NCBI GenBank assembly: GCA_013368325.1
Contig: JAACJK010000226.1
Coordinates: 248,001-312,000, forward strand
Reading direction: 5' to 3'
Length of the DNA: 64,000 bases
Source: Ephemerocybe angulata
Taxonomy: Eukaryota; Basidiomycota; Agaricomycetes; Agaricales; Psathyrellaceae
Shown: positions 11,651-23,852 of the stretch, piece by piece
How the letters are laid out: every line of letters begins with the position of its first letter
Numbering within the stretch: position 1 is the stretch's first letter
Notes under the pieces: generated by a model
What the model was told of the DNA's origin: nothing
Seen by the model: only the letters and a program-made list of their open reading frames with translations
Databases searched by the model: none
Translations under genes and position numbers: made by a program

Positions 11651-11687
11651 CGCTGACTAATGCCTACCGGCGCCTAAATCAGACGAC
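11651..11687 (+). repeat. Terminal motif of the dispersed repeat
   Basis: The segment reads cgctgactaatgcctaccgg then cgcctaaatcag. It repeats the gctgactaat...ccggcgc(t)taa end block of the elements at 4395 and 11300, but the sequence upstream does not obviously match. It may be a truncated copy. The rest of 11340-12215 shows no gene apart from the promoter of the carrier gene. Confidence 0.5.
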
Positions 11688-12215
11688 AAGACCTCCCGAC
11701 CTGTGTTTCCACAGCCCCGTGGTTCATACCCTTGCAAGCCCGTCTTAGTCTGTAGAAGCTGAGAATAGTCAGCAGTCGTACTGATTTGTTTCTAGTAACT
11801 GAGTCGCATGGAAAATCCGCCAGCTGATAACAAAATGTCTGCGCGTTCCAACGCCCTGCGCACATTATTTACCATACCCTTCTCCTCCCTCCCTTCAAAC
11901 TGTTTTATAGGACATCCTCTGAAAAATAGCATCATATTCCAATCGGCCCAAGGGCCAAGCTTCGGACTTCGGTTCCGGAATCTCTCTCGGCCGGATGGAG
12001 GTATTTGGCCGTGTTGCGCAAGCCACGCGGCAAAAAATGATTTTGCCAGCTTAGCACCGGAACGAAGCGCGTCTCCCCGTGTCGTGAACTTCTACAGCGA
12101 TTCCATTCCTCCACAGGTCCACCTCCCTAATTCTCCTCATCTAAAGGTGCGTTTCTACGAGCTCTATACCCCAGAAATGGTCTAATACCTGTGTGCTACG
12201 TTTAGACCAGCTAAA

Positions 12216-13388
12216 ATGTCGCCTGTGCCTTCTAACGGAAAGGATTCGGCTACTGCCAGAATTTTGGGATCTGGTACCTCTGGTACGGTCATACCTACTC
12301 TCTTTCTTGACCTATGTTAACTCTTTATGGACTATAGGAATCGCTGAGCTGTTCATCTTCCACCCGGTCGACACCGTCGCCAAACGGTTGATGAGCAACA
12401 AGACCAGCGTAGGCACACCCTCACAGCACTCACAACACCAATCTAACTGCATTCCTCCCCCTGTACCTTCGTATTCGTATACAGGTCGCAACCACCGGCC
12501 TCAACAACATCCTCTTCCGCGACGCCGCCGCCGCCTCCTTCGGGCGCAAGTTCCTCTCTCTCTTCCCGGGACTGGGCTACGCAGCAGGCTACAAGGTCGC
12601 GCAGCGCGTGTACAAGTTCGGCGGACAGCCCTGGTTCAACGACCTCATCAACAAGCACTACAAGACGCAGTTCACCAACACATTTGGCGAGCGTAAGGGC
12701 AAGCTTATGATGCAGGCCGCGGCGGGCAGTTTGACTGGTATCGGTGAAGTCGTACGTCGTCGCTGCACCCATACCCCCTCCCATCCACACTCCTAACAAA
12801 TGGCACCTTTCATCTTTTTCCTCAACCGATACAGGTCCTCCTCCCCCTCGACGTCCTCAAGATCAAGCGCCAAGTAAACCCCGAAGCCTTCCGCGGGCGC
12901 GGCGTCATCCGCATCTTCGCCGAAGAAGGCACCGCGCTCTACCGCGGCTGGGGCTGGACCATGGCGCGCAACGCCCCGGGCTCCTTCGCGCTCTTCGGCG
13001 CCTCCGCCTTCACCAAAGACTACGTCCTGGGCGTGCAAGACTACTCCAAGGCCACGTGGGGCCAGAACTTCGTCGCCAGCATTGCCGGGGCCGTGGCGAG
13101 TATTACGGTGGCTGCGCCCCTGGATGTGGTGAAGACGAGGATTCAGAATGCGAATTTTGAGAAGAAGGTTAGCGGGGTTACTGTTGTGAAGGATTTGATT
13201 AAGAATGAGGGGGTGTCGGCGTTCTTTAAGGGTTTGACTCCCAAGGTGCGTTGGATTGGTGTATTGGATTGATTGAGTGGGTGTTGATTGTGGATTTGGT
13301 TCTTTAGATCCTCGTTGTTGGACCTAAGCTCGTGTTCTCGTACACTTTGGCTCAGTCCCTCATCCCCCTCTTCGCTCAATACGTCTAG
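12216..13388 (+). CDS. GGC1: Mitochondrial GTP/GDP carrier
   Basis: Five exons (12216-12282, 12338-12408, 12485-12751, 12835-13245, 13308-13388) total 897 bases and encode 298 residues, the usual size for a mitochondrial carrier. The three carrier signatures are present in diverged form: HPVDTVAKRL (repeat 1), LPLDVLKIKRQ (repeat 2) and APLDVVKTRIQ (repeat 3), with glycine-rich helix ends such as LYRGWGW and FFKGLTPK. Blocks such as LFRDAAAASF, FPGLGYAAGYK and WGWTMARNAPGSFALFG are those I recall for yeast Ggc1/Yhm1, which exchanges matrix GDP for GTP across the inner membrane and affects iron homeostasis. All exon phases agree, so the gene looks intact. The ATG at 12216 gives a short leader as in the family. 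Confidence 0.94.
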
Positions 13389-16300
13389 ATGCCTAGAACG
13401 ACTTCGCAGAGCGGGTGTGCGACGGAACGACCGTCCTCGTCCACCGCCCCTCCGTGAAGAAGGAAGAAAAAGGATACCCCAACCACCCTACCTTCCTCCC
13501 CCTCGCCCATCCTAATCTAAAAAGTATGTAATGCGAAGGCTACCCTTGACGACACCCCCTACGCACTCATGCCCACGCTTCCGAACATCTATGCCTCGTC
13601 ACGCTCTCTATGTTGTAGCAGTCAGGATGGTGGAGGGAAGGAGGCGTGTTCGATTTTGTAGGTACTAATAGTTCTGGGTTATGCTGAATCCCGCTGGTTT
13701 TGCTTTCTAGTTATACGACAAATTACTATAGATTATCTGTTATTTTATATCCCGTTACCTGACCTGCGTTACGATACGTATAACATGCTCTGCTCTGCTG
13801 TGCCATGTAGATACGTATGCAATCGAAATCTCACTACTCACTCACTTTAAACTAGCCTCAGGTTCTGAGACCTAGTAGTTCTGCCCGCGGTGTGACGCAT
13901 AGCGTGAATGAGGAGCATGATCTGCACGTTGAGATTGTGCTTCGGAGCTCGCGTGGTCAAGATCGACTTTACTGGGGATCTAGACGACAACACAATTGAT
14001 CCGTCACACGGCCGCGCTGAACAATGCATATGGAGGATCATCTTCAAATTGAGGGCAAGTCTGTATTTCTCAGTGACCTTCGACGAGCTCAAGATTCAAG
14101 CTTAACATGCGGGGGAAAATTCAAACACATATGGTATTCATACAGCCGAAGCAGCTCGCCCGATATACTGCGCTACTAATAGGTACCCGAGACTAACAAA
14201 AACTGTAGTTCGACGACTATTTCTACCCAACTACTGTAAATCAGTGGCCCAAAGGCAGGGTTCGGTCATGCTATGAGCTCAGAGCATCAATGGCTTGTGC
14301 TAAGCCTTCACGAAGTTCTTGAGTACCGCCACAACGCTTTTGAAGGGATCAAGAAGGATGGCGATGATATGAAACTAAGGTGTGCGTTTAGGCTAAACGA
14401 CATGAGGCAAAGAATTATTTGCTTACTTCAAGTCCAAGCCTAAGAGGCCATTCACGAATGGACCTTACTCCGCTCCCTCCGCCGGTGCTGTGGGGATTGG
14501 TTGAGCCTGCCGTCTCGAAGCGGTTGAATCCGTCCTTGGAGCGATAACGCTAAACGACGGGTGGTTAATCTAAGGCTTTACAACCGACGTAGTCACCCAC
14601 CAAAGTTGAGCCCTTTATCAGCGACTTGTGATAATCGACATCGCGCATCCTTGAGCTGCCCATGTCTTCTTCATCTATTTTGAGCTGGCCGTCCGACTCA
14701 GCGATGAAAGAAAAGTGAGAGGGTTTGGCGCTCATTTGGTAGTATGCACTGGAGTATTGAGTATCAGCCGGGGCGATGATGGGTGAGTGGGGGAGTATAC
14801 TTGAGCTTTATAGCATTTAAATCCTTGACCGGGTTTTGTACATCATGCTTCGAGCCTAATAAGGCGTCCAATTATCGGGTTGCCTGCATCAGGAACGAGG
14901 CAGCATAGGCAAGGCGTGGGCCCCATTCCCATTTTGATGAGTCCGCCACACATGTAATAACGATTCCCCCCGCTAAGTACCCCAATTTACCTTCCCCCTT
15001 TCGCTTATCTGTGAAGGAGGAGAAAACCATCCTCAGCATTCCTCCAAGAGGTTCTGCCTGCCGCAGCGCAGACTCAGAGGACGGGATCCGTAACATCGTA
15101 ACCCCCCGAAGGAAGGAAGCGCCGAGTTCATCTACAACATATGGCCCATAGATCCCGACTTCTCAGCTACGCCTTGTCGCAAAATCCAACCCAGCGTTCG
15201 AACCTCGACGGCGTCCAATCGCGTTCAAATAGAATTTGCGGGAGAAGCCGTTTGATTAATTTGATTAGAAACTGAATTCCATATTATCTACCATTGTAAT
15301 TTCTGGTAGGCCATTTAGTCTTTTCTAAAAACATCAGACGCCTCAGAACCCCCGTCAAACAGACTACCGTAACTCGTTTGAACGCCGGCACCGGGGTGAC
15401 CCCATTTGTATACATGTACAGCCCGGCGAGCCAGTCATTCTCCAACTGTGAGGCCATCCCGCCGTATTTGGGCAAAATCCTTGGACTCATGCGCGATTCT
15501 GACAGCGGCGACTCGTGCCGCGTAAGAGCCCTAAGGCCTGAACCTGAACACATGCTCGATCGGTTCCTAATGCATGTATTTGCATACCGAATGTTTAACA
15601 TGCGCCGTAACTAAATGTATTATCTGGCTTCCCCCAAATGATCGCAAGAAACTGGGGAACCCCCACAAACTCCGACTTAGGACTGCGGCGACGTCGACCT
15701 CAAGGTTTGTGGTCGTCGCCCATGACCTCCCATGACGGACTCGAAGGCGTCTTTCCACCGCTAAGCTATATACTGTACATAATTCTGTCTCAATATAAAC
15801 CTAGATCTCTTTAAAGGCAAGATATCTTAGAAAAGGGGGGAGGGGGTCATCCCAGCAGCGGGCGTCTATTGACCAGGTGGAACAGTCGTGGCCGGTGGCG
15901 ACTCCGATAACTGGTACGAGAATCAGTGAATAATTAGAAATAGAGAATGGGTACTTGGCTTTATCTTGTCTACACCGTGCCGCGTGACCCAGGACCATCT
16001 GAAATTAAATTTGGTTTTGGTGTGCCCCGCTTTGGCTCACGGGGATAACGGCACGTTTGCCATGAGGCTCGAATACTATCGCCAATTCACAACCTTGAGG
16101 CACTTGAAGCGGCAGAAAGGTACTTTGGGACTGGCACTGTTTCTCGTGGAAGAGGCAGATAAGCAGTCGATGGTCGGTGCCAGGCTGCACCCCTGGAACC
16201 GTATCCGAAATGGTAGAAAGCGCGATTCGTCGAATCGTGGGCCGCCTAAAAGGATCGCCTGGCGTTCAAGTTCTTTCTCGTTTCCATGTGCTGAACCAGG

Positions 16301-16680
16301 TGCTAATGAGGCCTTGAGAAGTTGTGTGCGCGGCTGCGTAGGCGCTGCGTGTTGGCTGCGTGGTGCAATCGACGTGGTGGTGGTGGAAATTCTTAAGTAC
16401 GGCTGGCCATCAAATCCGCCCCCAGGTCCGTGCACCCCGTTCGGCCGTTGCCGTGAGTAAGCGCCCATGCTTGATCTGTGAGATTGTGGTATTCTACCGT
16501 GTTCCTGGCGTCGGGGAACTACTGAGGGGTAAGCATACAACTAAATAGTCTCTATACAGGCATCTGAAACTGTACATGGTGCTTCGTGAGCGATACGTGA
16601 CGGTTTTGTCAAACTTAGCCCGTAAGGTATAGTCCGTCGGAGTCTGGGCTGTAAATCGTAACGAGCACCCAACACGGATA
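13389..16680. other. Gene-poor 3.3 kb stretch
   Basis: No recognisable gene. Short open frames exist (for example 13908-14105 and 14271-14440 on the plus strand, 15378-15614 plus) but show no domain, no convincing exon chain and no family resemblance. Composition is near balanced. It looks like decayed DNA between the carrier gene and the duplicated pair downstream. Confidence 0.4.
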
Positions 16681-17208
16681 TTAGTCCTTGAAGAGGCCCT
16701 TGGCGCGGTTGAGAAGCTTTTCGAGCGGCTCAAGGAAAGAGAAGTTGCACTGCAAGAAGATAACAGTGAGCTTCGCGCCGGTGCATCAGGCGAAAAAGAA
16801 AATGTTGACTGACGCAGAGTCCAAGACGGATAGGATGATACCTCACGGGTCCACGAGATACTCCCTCCAAGGTGTTGTTCGATGCTGTACTATATGAATG
16901 GGCAATGTTAGCCTGGAGCGGTATAGTTTGTCCCAGAGCTAGCGCGTCTCCGGAGTCATAGCTCTAGATAGAATTCCAAACAGAAGGCGAGTTTGACTGC
17001 CTGGACCGTCCTCCTCAAGAATGATGAGGCCTCCCCCTTTTGATTGGAAGGAAAACATGGGTGTGTGCTTCATAGTAACGACAAGATGGGGTGCGAGAAT
17101 GGTTCTGAGCAGAGCTGGGGAGCGAGATTGAGGAGTTATGTACCCAAGGACCGCCAAACTGGCCGCCAAAGAAATCAATACAAACTTCGCATCGGAAAAC
17201 TGGCCCAA
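16681..17208 (-). pseudogene. Unknown gene or relic, tandem pair member A
   Basis: The terminal exon on the minus strand reads NFSFLEPLEKLLNR then AKGLFKD and a stop at 16681-16683. A ttcttgcag acceptor precedes it. Upstream on the same strand is an open segment with PMFSFQSKGGGLIILEEDG (about 17000-17070). The same two blocks, in the same order, occur in member B at 18148-18657. I do not recognise the family. Between the blocks I cannot join a continuous frame, so it may be a pseudogene. It is called from the similarity of the two copies. Confidence 0.5.
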
Positions 17209-17892
17209 TTCGGAAGGCTTCCCATCAGCTCGAAAGCTGTGTGTTCAATGCTTGCCTGCATTAGGCGCTTTTGAAGAGCGGCCCTACTTCTTCCCATCAC
17301 ATAGTCAAAAGTTTCGTGACTTATCAATGGAAACCGTCATCTAAGGCCAGCCCCCTGCCACCGAATTGAATCCTAAGCAATCGATAGACACTGATCAAGT
17401 AACAAGTATCCAGATAGGAATGTGCAGTACGTACGAACGCCATTCCCAATTCATTCCTCTGACATGGGTTGCTTCGCTGCCCTGCGTCTGGGCCCAGAGT
17501 GCCCCCTTGTGCCCGAACAAACGACCTGAGTTCCACTGGCACTCGATATGTACTAGTTCTCCGCTCGCGCCACTTAAGTACTAAAATTCTACATAATACT
17601 CTATGTTAGGCTGAATTCATACGTGCTCGTCACACAGCCTGAGCGCCAGGGCACCGACTCCCCCTGATCTCAGGGTCGCTCTACGGTCCTTCTCGGGCAA
17701 ATAATATTGCAAACTGCTCTTAAGTAGTTTCCTCTTAGTGTCCCATGCGGGGCATATGTGCACGGGGTGCACAACGAGGCAAAGGCGAGCCGATAACTTG
17801 GACCGTTATCACCAGGTTATTGACGGTGGTGTCGGCATTGTAGCGGCATGTCCGAGTCCGATACAAGCTCCGCTCGGCCTCTACCGTGGGCG

Positions 17893-17926
17893 ACGGTGGG
17901 CGCTAGTATTAGTAAGCGCCCACCGT
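17893..17926. other. Perfect 12-bp-stem hairpin
   Basis: The arms acggtgggcgct (17893-17904) and agcgcccaccgt (17915-17926) pair perfectly around a ten-base loop agtattagta. The stem and the attagt in the loop resemble the ggcgctt/actaat end block of the dispersed repeat, so it may be a remnant of the same element family. It lies between the two duplicated units, and no gene is seen in 17660-18147. Confidence 0.75.
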
Positions 17927-18147
17927 AGACAAGTGAGGCTTTGGTGTTCTCCCGATGACCACCGTGCTCAAGCGTTAACAAGCCATTGTGGTATAAATTT
18001 TCGGTCAAGTACTCTTATACAGGATTACATATGTTGCTGTTGTGCTGAAACTTGGGAAACATGGACTTGAGACGGGGAGTCCGTATATAGTCACGAGCTG
18101 TGTGGATGGTTTCCCTCTGCAATAGGATATAGTGTCCAGTATAGGTG

Positions 18148-18657
18148 CTAGTTCCTCAAGAGACCCTTGACGCGGTTGAAAATCTTCTCAATCGGCTCGA
18201 GGAATGAGCAGTTGCACTGAAAAAACGTAACAGTTAGCTTCGAGCCCGTACATACCAAAAATCAACGACTTACAGCGAGTCCAATACGAATAGGATGATA
18301 ATTGAGCGTGTCAGTGGAGCCGCGAGGATCTCTCCCCAAAGCGACATTCGATGCCGTTCCATCTGCCCGAGACATGCCAGCCCGGCGTGGTACAGACTGC
18401 CGTGAAGCCAGCGCGTCCCCAGAAGTATAGTTCTAGACGGTATTGTAGACAGCAGAGTGGGACGTGTGCACATTGTAGTACAATAATATGCGACTGAGGT
18501 ATAGCCCACGTACAAATGCTGTCCCAGACAATACACCTTGCTGGTAGCAAACGGTTCGCGTTCGCACTTGGTTGCCCTGAAGGCCGTCTTCCTCAAGGAT
18601 AGTGATGCGGCCTCCATTCAAGTTGGATTGGAAGGAAAACATAGAAGTGCGCCTCAT
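18148..18657 (-). pseudogene. Unknown gene or relic, tandem pair member B
   Basis: Related to member A at 16681-17208. The minus strand has an exon with MFSFQSNLNGGRITILEEDG (about 18580-18645) and a terminal exon reading NCSFLEPIEKIFNR then VKGLLRN with a stop at 18148-18150. A gtaagt donor and a tttttcag acceptor lie between the last two exons. Compared with A it carries extra sequence in the middle. No known domain is recognised and no full frame could be assembled. Confidence 0.5.
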
Positions 18658-19220
18658 AATAATGATGCTGGGAGCTGCAGTAGATGGGGGCGTTGAGCTG
18701 GGCTGGGGCGGCTGAATGCATAAGCTGGGGGGAAAGTCTGGGTCTTATCTACCTGGCAAGGAACCGGAGCCACCTCAGAGGTTCTGCCCATTTTACTGTA
18801 TACACATCACATGCTCAATACATTCGCACCCAATCAACCAGAAAATATGCCATAACAACCCGGGCGCAGCTTGTCCATCACCATTATATACAGCACATTA
18901 AGATGGAGAAGCAAGAAATCACATCGCATCTCGTCGCATTTCCGGTCGCATGCCGTCACATCCGCCTCAAGAGCTCGATAGGCCCTGATATAGGTTCAAA
19001 GTCATCCAGTGATACACAGGAACGTCATTCACAATTCATTTTTCTGACACGAGGGACCAACGCCTTGAACTCTGAGTAACCCTTTTTTCCCGAGGAAGAC
19101 CGGCATCCACAGCAGTGTTACCCGATAAGCAGTAGTCCGCGCCACCTGAAGATCAATCATCATGGACATAAGGCTAGCGTGCTTGTCGCACAGCCTGAGT
19201 GTGAGAGTGCGCGCACACAG

Positions 19221-20075
19221 GCTCTGGTCATTCTCGACCTGGACAATGCCAGGCTCCCACGTGTTCGAGATCCTAATACCGCGGCCAGCGCAAAGGTTTT
19301 GAGTCCAACTGCCATGACGATGTCATGAGTCGCCCGATGTGGAAGTTTCAGAGGTAGTTTTGAAGTCCGCCTCAGAACGACATTCAAGTTTCAGGACGAT
19401 GTCGTGAGCGCCCGATGTGGGTGTGTCAGATGGCACTGCTAGTTTTGAAGTCCGCCAGAAAAGAACGACTTTTGCACGCTTACTACTTAGTGGTCCCTGG
19501 AAGTTGGGATGCAGGTATGGCCGGCGATGTCCGTATGGAATAAGAATAGACTGGCTTCCACAATACAATTACGAGCCGTAGAACTCGGTCTATACCCCTT
19601 GAAGGTGCCCGCACGCCATTCAAACCATCGTTTCTTACGCGTAAGTAAGTACCTTGAGCAGGGTTCCCGACCGATATTCCCGAATACCACCATGTACCGA
19701 GGGACCTGCGATAAGCTATGGCCCTCTCCGGACAGACAGTCGCTAAAAATTCATGACAGACCGTTCCGCTCCAGCGAAACCATGGTACTTCTGTCCCGCG
19801 CGGCATCCCGACGACGAGCGCCGGGCGCTTAATCGTAGAGGCTCCGCCAGTGGCGAACCCCCGCAAATTTCCGAAAGTATGGCCCTCTGGGCAGCCCTGG
19901 ACACTGCTCCTGAGCACTGGGTTACATCTCCTGACCTGGAATATATGTTGTCGTGGTGGATGTACATATACTCCTCATGGAAGGTGGAACATTGAGTGCA
20001 TTCGTGTGAGGAAATATAAGTACATTCGAAGGGCTTTGTTGGAGGGAAACTAGCGATGGCTCGTAGATGATAGGT
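19221..20075. repeat. Repeat-derived stretch with minus-strand copy of the dispersed element
   Basis: The reverse complement of about 19800-19915 contains gtccagggctgcccagaggg and, further on, gattaagcgcccggcgc. Both belong to the repeat described at 11060-11339. A second, shorter echo of the gggccata block lies near 19710-19730. Earlier, about 19340-19450 holds a near-duplicate pair with the shared words gcccgatgtgg and ttttgaagtccgcc. No gene is recognised. Confidence 0.5.
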
Positions 20076-21152
20076 TTAGGGGAAGCTACGCTTCCACAGG
20101 CATGGGTCGATCGACTCTGCATCACTGAGGAGCGGTGCGGTGTATGTATGCCATATGATATTCCCAGATTGAGCTGTTGCCTTTGTCGCGCAGTCTTTGG
20201 GCCATCCTGTTGTTGAGATGACCACAACCGGGGAGTTTCTGGTCGTTGTGTTCCCTTGTCGAGTGTCGAAGCCGAGACGCCAACAGAGGTTGGGGCCTGT
20301 CAGTTTCGGTCCGTGGACTGAGGAGAAGGTCATTCTGGCGCAGTGTCTGTCGTTGGTAGACCTATACTCGAAGTGGCAGAAGCCATGTTTGGGAGTCGGG
20401 TTCCAGAACACGTGATTGGCATGGTCTGCATCGCAACTAGTGAAGATATTAAAGCCCCATGTCTCCCACTTCTTTAATTTCTCTGGAGAGTGGGTGCTGG
20501 GGCGAGCTGATCTGTTATTCTTGAGGCCTAATCGTGTGGTCAAATGATGGGTTCCGGATCAGGAGCACCATGATATTGACTCACCTGTCAATGAGCTTGT
20601 CGAAAGCGGATAGAAGGAGATTACTTCATCGCTGGTGATGCAGTTCATAAGGATCGTGTTGTGGAAGAAGAAGATAGGCGCGAGCGGAGAGTGCGATAGC
20701 GACTCCATGAGATTGAGGGACGCGCCTGACTTGTGCTTGAAGCGCAGTATTTGGGATACCCCATTATTGAGATCGAAGGTTTCGACGCGTATACGCTCGC
20801 TCAATCTGGCTCCCTCTGGGCTGCGTATCTTTTCGTACGCATCGTCTTCTAGCAAGAGATCACTTGTTTCGACTGCTTTGCCTTGTGGGCAATACAGGTT
20901 AATGTCGTTCGGAGTGCATGATCCAGGCACGACCACCTCGAGGGCTGTAGATCCCGAAATCACAGCTCCTGTCTTCCTCATTACGTTAAGCAAGCTTTCG
21001 GGGTCGACGCCAACTTTAGCCAGAGCCCGACAGACCCTGCTTCGAAGATGCTCCTTTATCTCGCCCTCTCCACTTGAGACATTCGATAAGCTGATAAGGT
21101 CCGGGAGCGGCAGGTAAGCTAGGATGTGTCCCCGAAGGTCTCCGGGGCACAT
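20076..21152 (-). CDS. Nucleotidyltransferase-like family protein, member 1
   Basis: Two exons (20585-21152 and 20076-20527, intron 20528-20584) give 339 residues. The N-terminus, CPGDLRGHILAYLPLPDLIS, looks like an F-box helix pair. It is followed by VISGSTALEVVVPG and NDINLYCP, which fit the spacing of the G-S...D-x-D core of nucleotidyltransferase-fold proteins, except that the second Asp is Asn. The C-terminal exon begins NNRSARPSTHSP and has WETWGFNIFTSCDADH and WRLGF. The gene at 37949-39036 has the same order, the same intron position and similar C-terminal words. The ATG at 21152 precedes the F-box-like part. The function is unknown, and the missing Asp argues against normal metal-dependent catalysis. 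Confidence 0.65.
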
Positions 21153-21420
21153 ATCTTCTTTGGGACCTTGTGAGGCGAGTTTAGTGGGGCCCGAGGTAGT
21201 AATATAAGGGCTTCCTACCTAAGAATCTGGTCGAGGCTAGGATAGACTTGTTCATGTTGAAGTGTGTTGGGCAGCCTGAATCGACTCAGATGTAGACTTT
21301 ATAGTCGAGTCCTCAAGTGTAGACCGAGCGTTTTCGGATGGAGATAGTGACAGATGATGTACTCGGGTCTGTATCGTTGTCGTTTGCCTTTCTGGGGCGG
21401 ATGTCTGATTTCTCGCACGA

Positions 21421-21440
21421 TGGCGCTTAATTAAGCGCCA
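21421..21440. other. Perfect 20-base palindrome
   Basis: The 20 bases from 21421 are a perfect palindrome, with arms tggcgcttaa and ttaagcgcca. The core is the ggcgcttaa word that ends the dispersed repeats at 4395 and 11300. The surrounding gap, 21153-21740, holds the promoter of the gene at 20076-21152 and no other gene. Confidence 0.8.
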
Positions 21441-21740
21441 CGTTATCGTTTCCGTTTTCGGTGTCATCGTTCTACTTTGCCATTTTTGCTAGTGCAGAGG
21501 GTCGTAGCTCATAGCCCGTATTGGCACTGATGTACTGTCTGAGTTGATGGGGGTCAGTACATGTCGGTCTCTGTATACTCGAACTGGCATCTCTAAAATC
21601 GTAGATCTTGGATCAGGATTACACAACGAATACATTGAGCAAACACAGTACGAGAGAAGATAATATACATGCAAGATACAGACAGTTATATCGATAGACG
21701 ACCCAATGATTGATTCTCTAGACCTGACCCGCGAAGCAGC

Positions 21741-23208
21741 TTAGTAGGCATACGCCCCGTTGTATTGTCCCCAGGATCCGCTGCTGTTTGGATCGTACCT
21801 AGGGTCGATCCAAGGCATCTCACGAACTTCTCCGTTCGGCATGCCTCCTTGGGAGCTGTTGTCCCATGCCCTTTGAGTAGGCCTTGATAATTCTCTACTC
21901 ACGGTCCCTCTGTCTTGGATATTCAGATTGCCCAACGCCCCGTTTCGTGTCTGGTGGCCGTAAGTGTGAGTCGCGTTACCTTCGGCAGACGCAGGGACAC
22001 CATTTTGAGCGATGGGGGGCCATACGGTCCCTGGGTGTGTTTGGGTCGCATGCGCAATGGGGACGGGCTGGAATGGAGGCCTAGCCAACGAATAGTCAGC
22101 TCGCTTGGTATGCGCAGGCTCTGGGACGATAACGTACCCGTATGCAGCTGGAGTGCCATTTTCGCAGAGCGCGAAGGGCGGGGTGGAGAAAATAGCATTC
22201 CTACGCCCGAAATACGTCATATTAGTGTTTGCCCACGAGGATGTTGAAGTCGACACACTCACCATTCTCCTGTCGTCGGGAGACTAGAACCGGTAGCAAG
22301 AGACCCCGTTTGGTGAGAGGTCGAAGTCGGAGGGAGATTGCCTGCGTTCTGTAATTCGTCCAAAGCTGCCAAGAGCGATGAGGTTGTCGTCACGAGCGGT
22401 TGCGGATGAATCAGTCCAATATTGGTCGAGGCGGAACTCTCATTGACCAGACGTCCCAGCGTTCGCTTTTGTCCATCTGTGTCGACACTTCTGATGTGGA
22501 CCCAAGACTGTTCATCGGTTTGTCTAGTTGAACCTGTCATGCTTACATCCGCATGACTTCGTGAAGGCTGAGCTGGAGGCACCAGCACGTAGTCTTCCTC
22601 CCTCCAGCGTCCAGACCCTGCTGACGGCACGTTCTCCCTATAAGTCGAACTCCTGTCACTTTCATAGCTGTACGTAGACGATGGTGTCGAAGAAAGCCTT
22701 TCTTCGGCGGGCATGTTGGGAGTGTGGTCCTCTACTTCTCTTTCACTCTCCTCCTGAATCCCGGGAAGGGGCTCGTAGACGAACCCTGGCCTGGTCCAAG
22801 AGCACTGGTGGAGTCAGTATGCTGGATCCGAAACAGAGTCATGGATCTTAACTCACCGTCTTTTTGGCCCAGACGCATAATATGCATCCGGCAGCCTCCG
22901 TTCGACCTGGGCACTAATGTTGGGGACGGGATATCTTAGCCCACGCGAGTACTCAAATGTGAAACACAGAAAACGTACTAGTAACTCTGCCTGAATGCAA
23001 TTTGAACACTTGTTTGCACCGGGTCGTCGGGCGTTGGCGACCAATATCCCAGCCATGGTATCTTTCTGACCTTCTAGCGCTTCAACGATAGAGTTAGGCA
23101 GAATAGGTAGCTCCATTCTACGACGAAGTATTAGTCCTGTCTTGGACTCTTAACATCGATGTAAGGAATCAGTGCTTACGTAGCTAAGCTTCTAGACTTG
23201 GTCGCCAT
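21741..23208 (-). CDS. Ser/Thr-rich hypothetical protein with a CxxC motif
   Basis: Read on the minus strand from an ATG at 23208: a short first exon (MATKSRSLAT), then an exon with ILPNSIVEALEGQKDTMAGI and CSNC (about 23000-23115), then long low-complexity exons rich in Ser, Thr, Pro and Gln. It ends SSGSWGQYNGAYAY with a stop at 21741. The first junction keeps frame (gtaagc donor, gtcgtag acceptor); later introns near 22850-22715 and 22200-22260 are consistent with GT..AG ends but not fully checked. No catalytic domain is visible. The disordered tail and the single CxxC suggest a regulatory or scaffold protein, but I do not recognise it. Confidence 0.6.
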
Positions 23209-23852
23209 GAGAGGTAGATAGTTGGAAAAAATGGTATATCGGTGTTTCTTCTGAATGGAGGGACTGAAATGTTGGCGATGGTGAAGGGAGGCGAATGCTG
23301 AGGTGTTTATATCGCTTCATCCTACCGTTCTGAGCGAGTTCTAGAACACATTTTCGGCAATCTCGAGGCGATCTTCTCGAGATCCATTTCGTCGTAAATG
23401 ACTATACGGTTGTATGTACTCTTTTGAACAGGAATAATGATGTTGGAAGGTTAGCACGTCTCCGTTAAACTTAGCTTGCAAACTTGCTTATAGTACCCTT
23501 GCGGGCGTCAATGGGGATACAAATCGTAATATTGACGATGTGGCGCAGCGCTGTGGGCGTGGGATAAGAGAATGCAAGGTCGCCCACCTGAAGGTGGCCC
23601 CGGAACCTCGATTGCTTCTGCAGATTCTTGCAGCAATCAACGGTATGTATCTAGAGCTCTCGACGTCGACTCAGGTCAAAGAACTCACAGGCACGATGCG
23701 CGACGTCGTTCCCTTGCTCATGTTCGGTGTCGCGAGAGCGATGGTCCGGTGTCCTGTTTGTAGAGCGGATTGCAAAATTTCACTTTATAAAAGACAGAGG
23801 AATCCAAACGACTCTCGTTCGTCACATCACCTGGTTTAGCTTCCCTGTCTAG
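23209..23852. other. Divergent intergenic region
   Basis: It lies between a minus-strand and a plus-strand gene, so it probably holds both promoters. A 99-codon open frame (23540-23839, plus) contains one CPVC but no family resemblance, so I do not call it. Confidence 0.4.

Larger units (their letters stand above)
16681..19220. repeat. Diverged tandem segmental duplication, about 1 kb units
   Basis: Sequence from about 16681-17660 is related to about 18148-19220 in the same orientation, offset by roughly 1.47-1.58 kb. Anchors are cgcggttga followed by the Leu-Glu-rich terminal exon, the FSFQ..GG..ILEEDG exon, tctagagctatgactccgga against tctagaactatacttctggg (minus strand), aacgccattcccaattcatt against aacgtcattcacaattcatt, and cgtcacacagcctgagcg against tcgcacagcctgagtg. 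Identity is partial, so the duplication is old. Confidence 0.7.

Noticed and set aside
21901..22250. Plus-strand frames over the Ser/Thr-rich gene
   Set aside because: Shadows of the minus-strand low-complexity exons.
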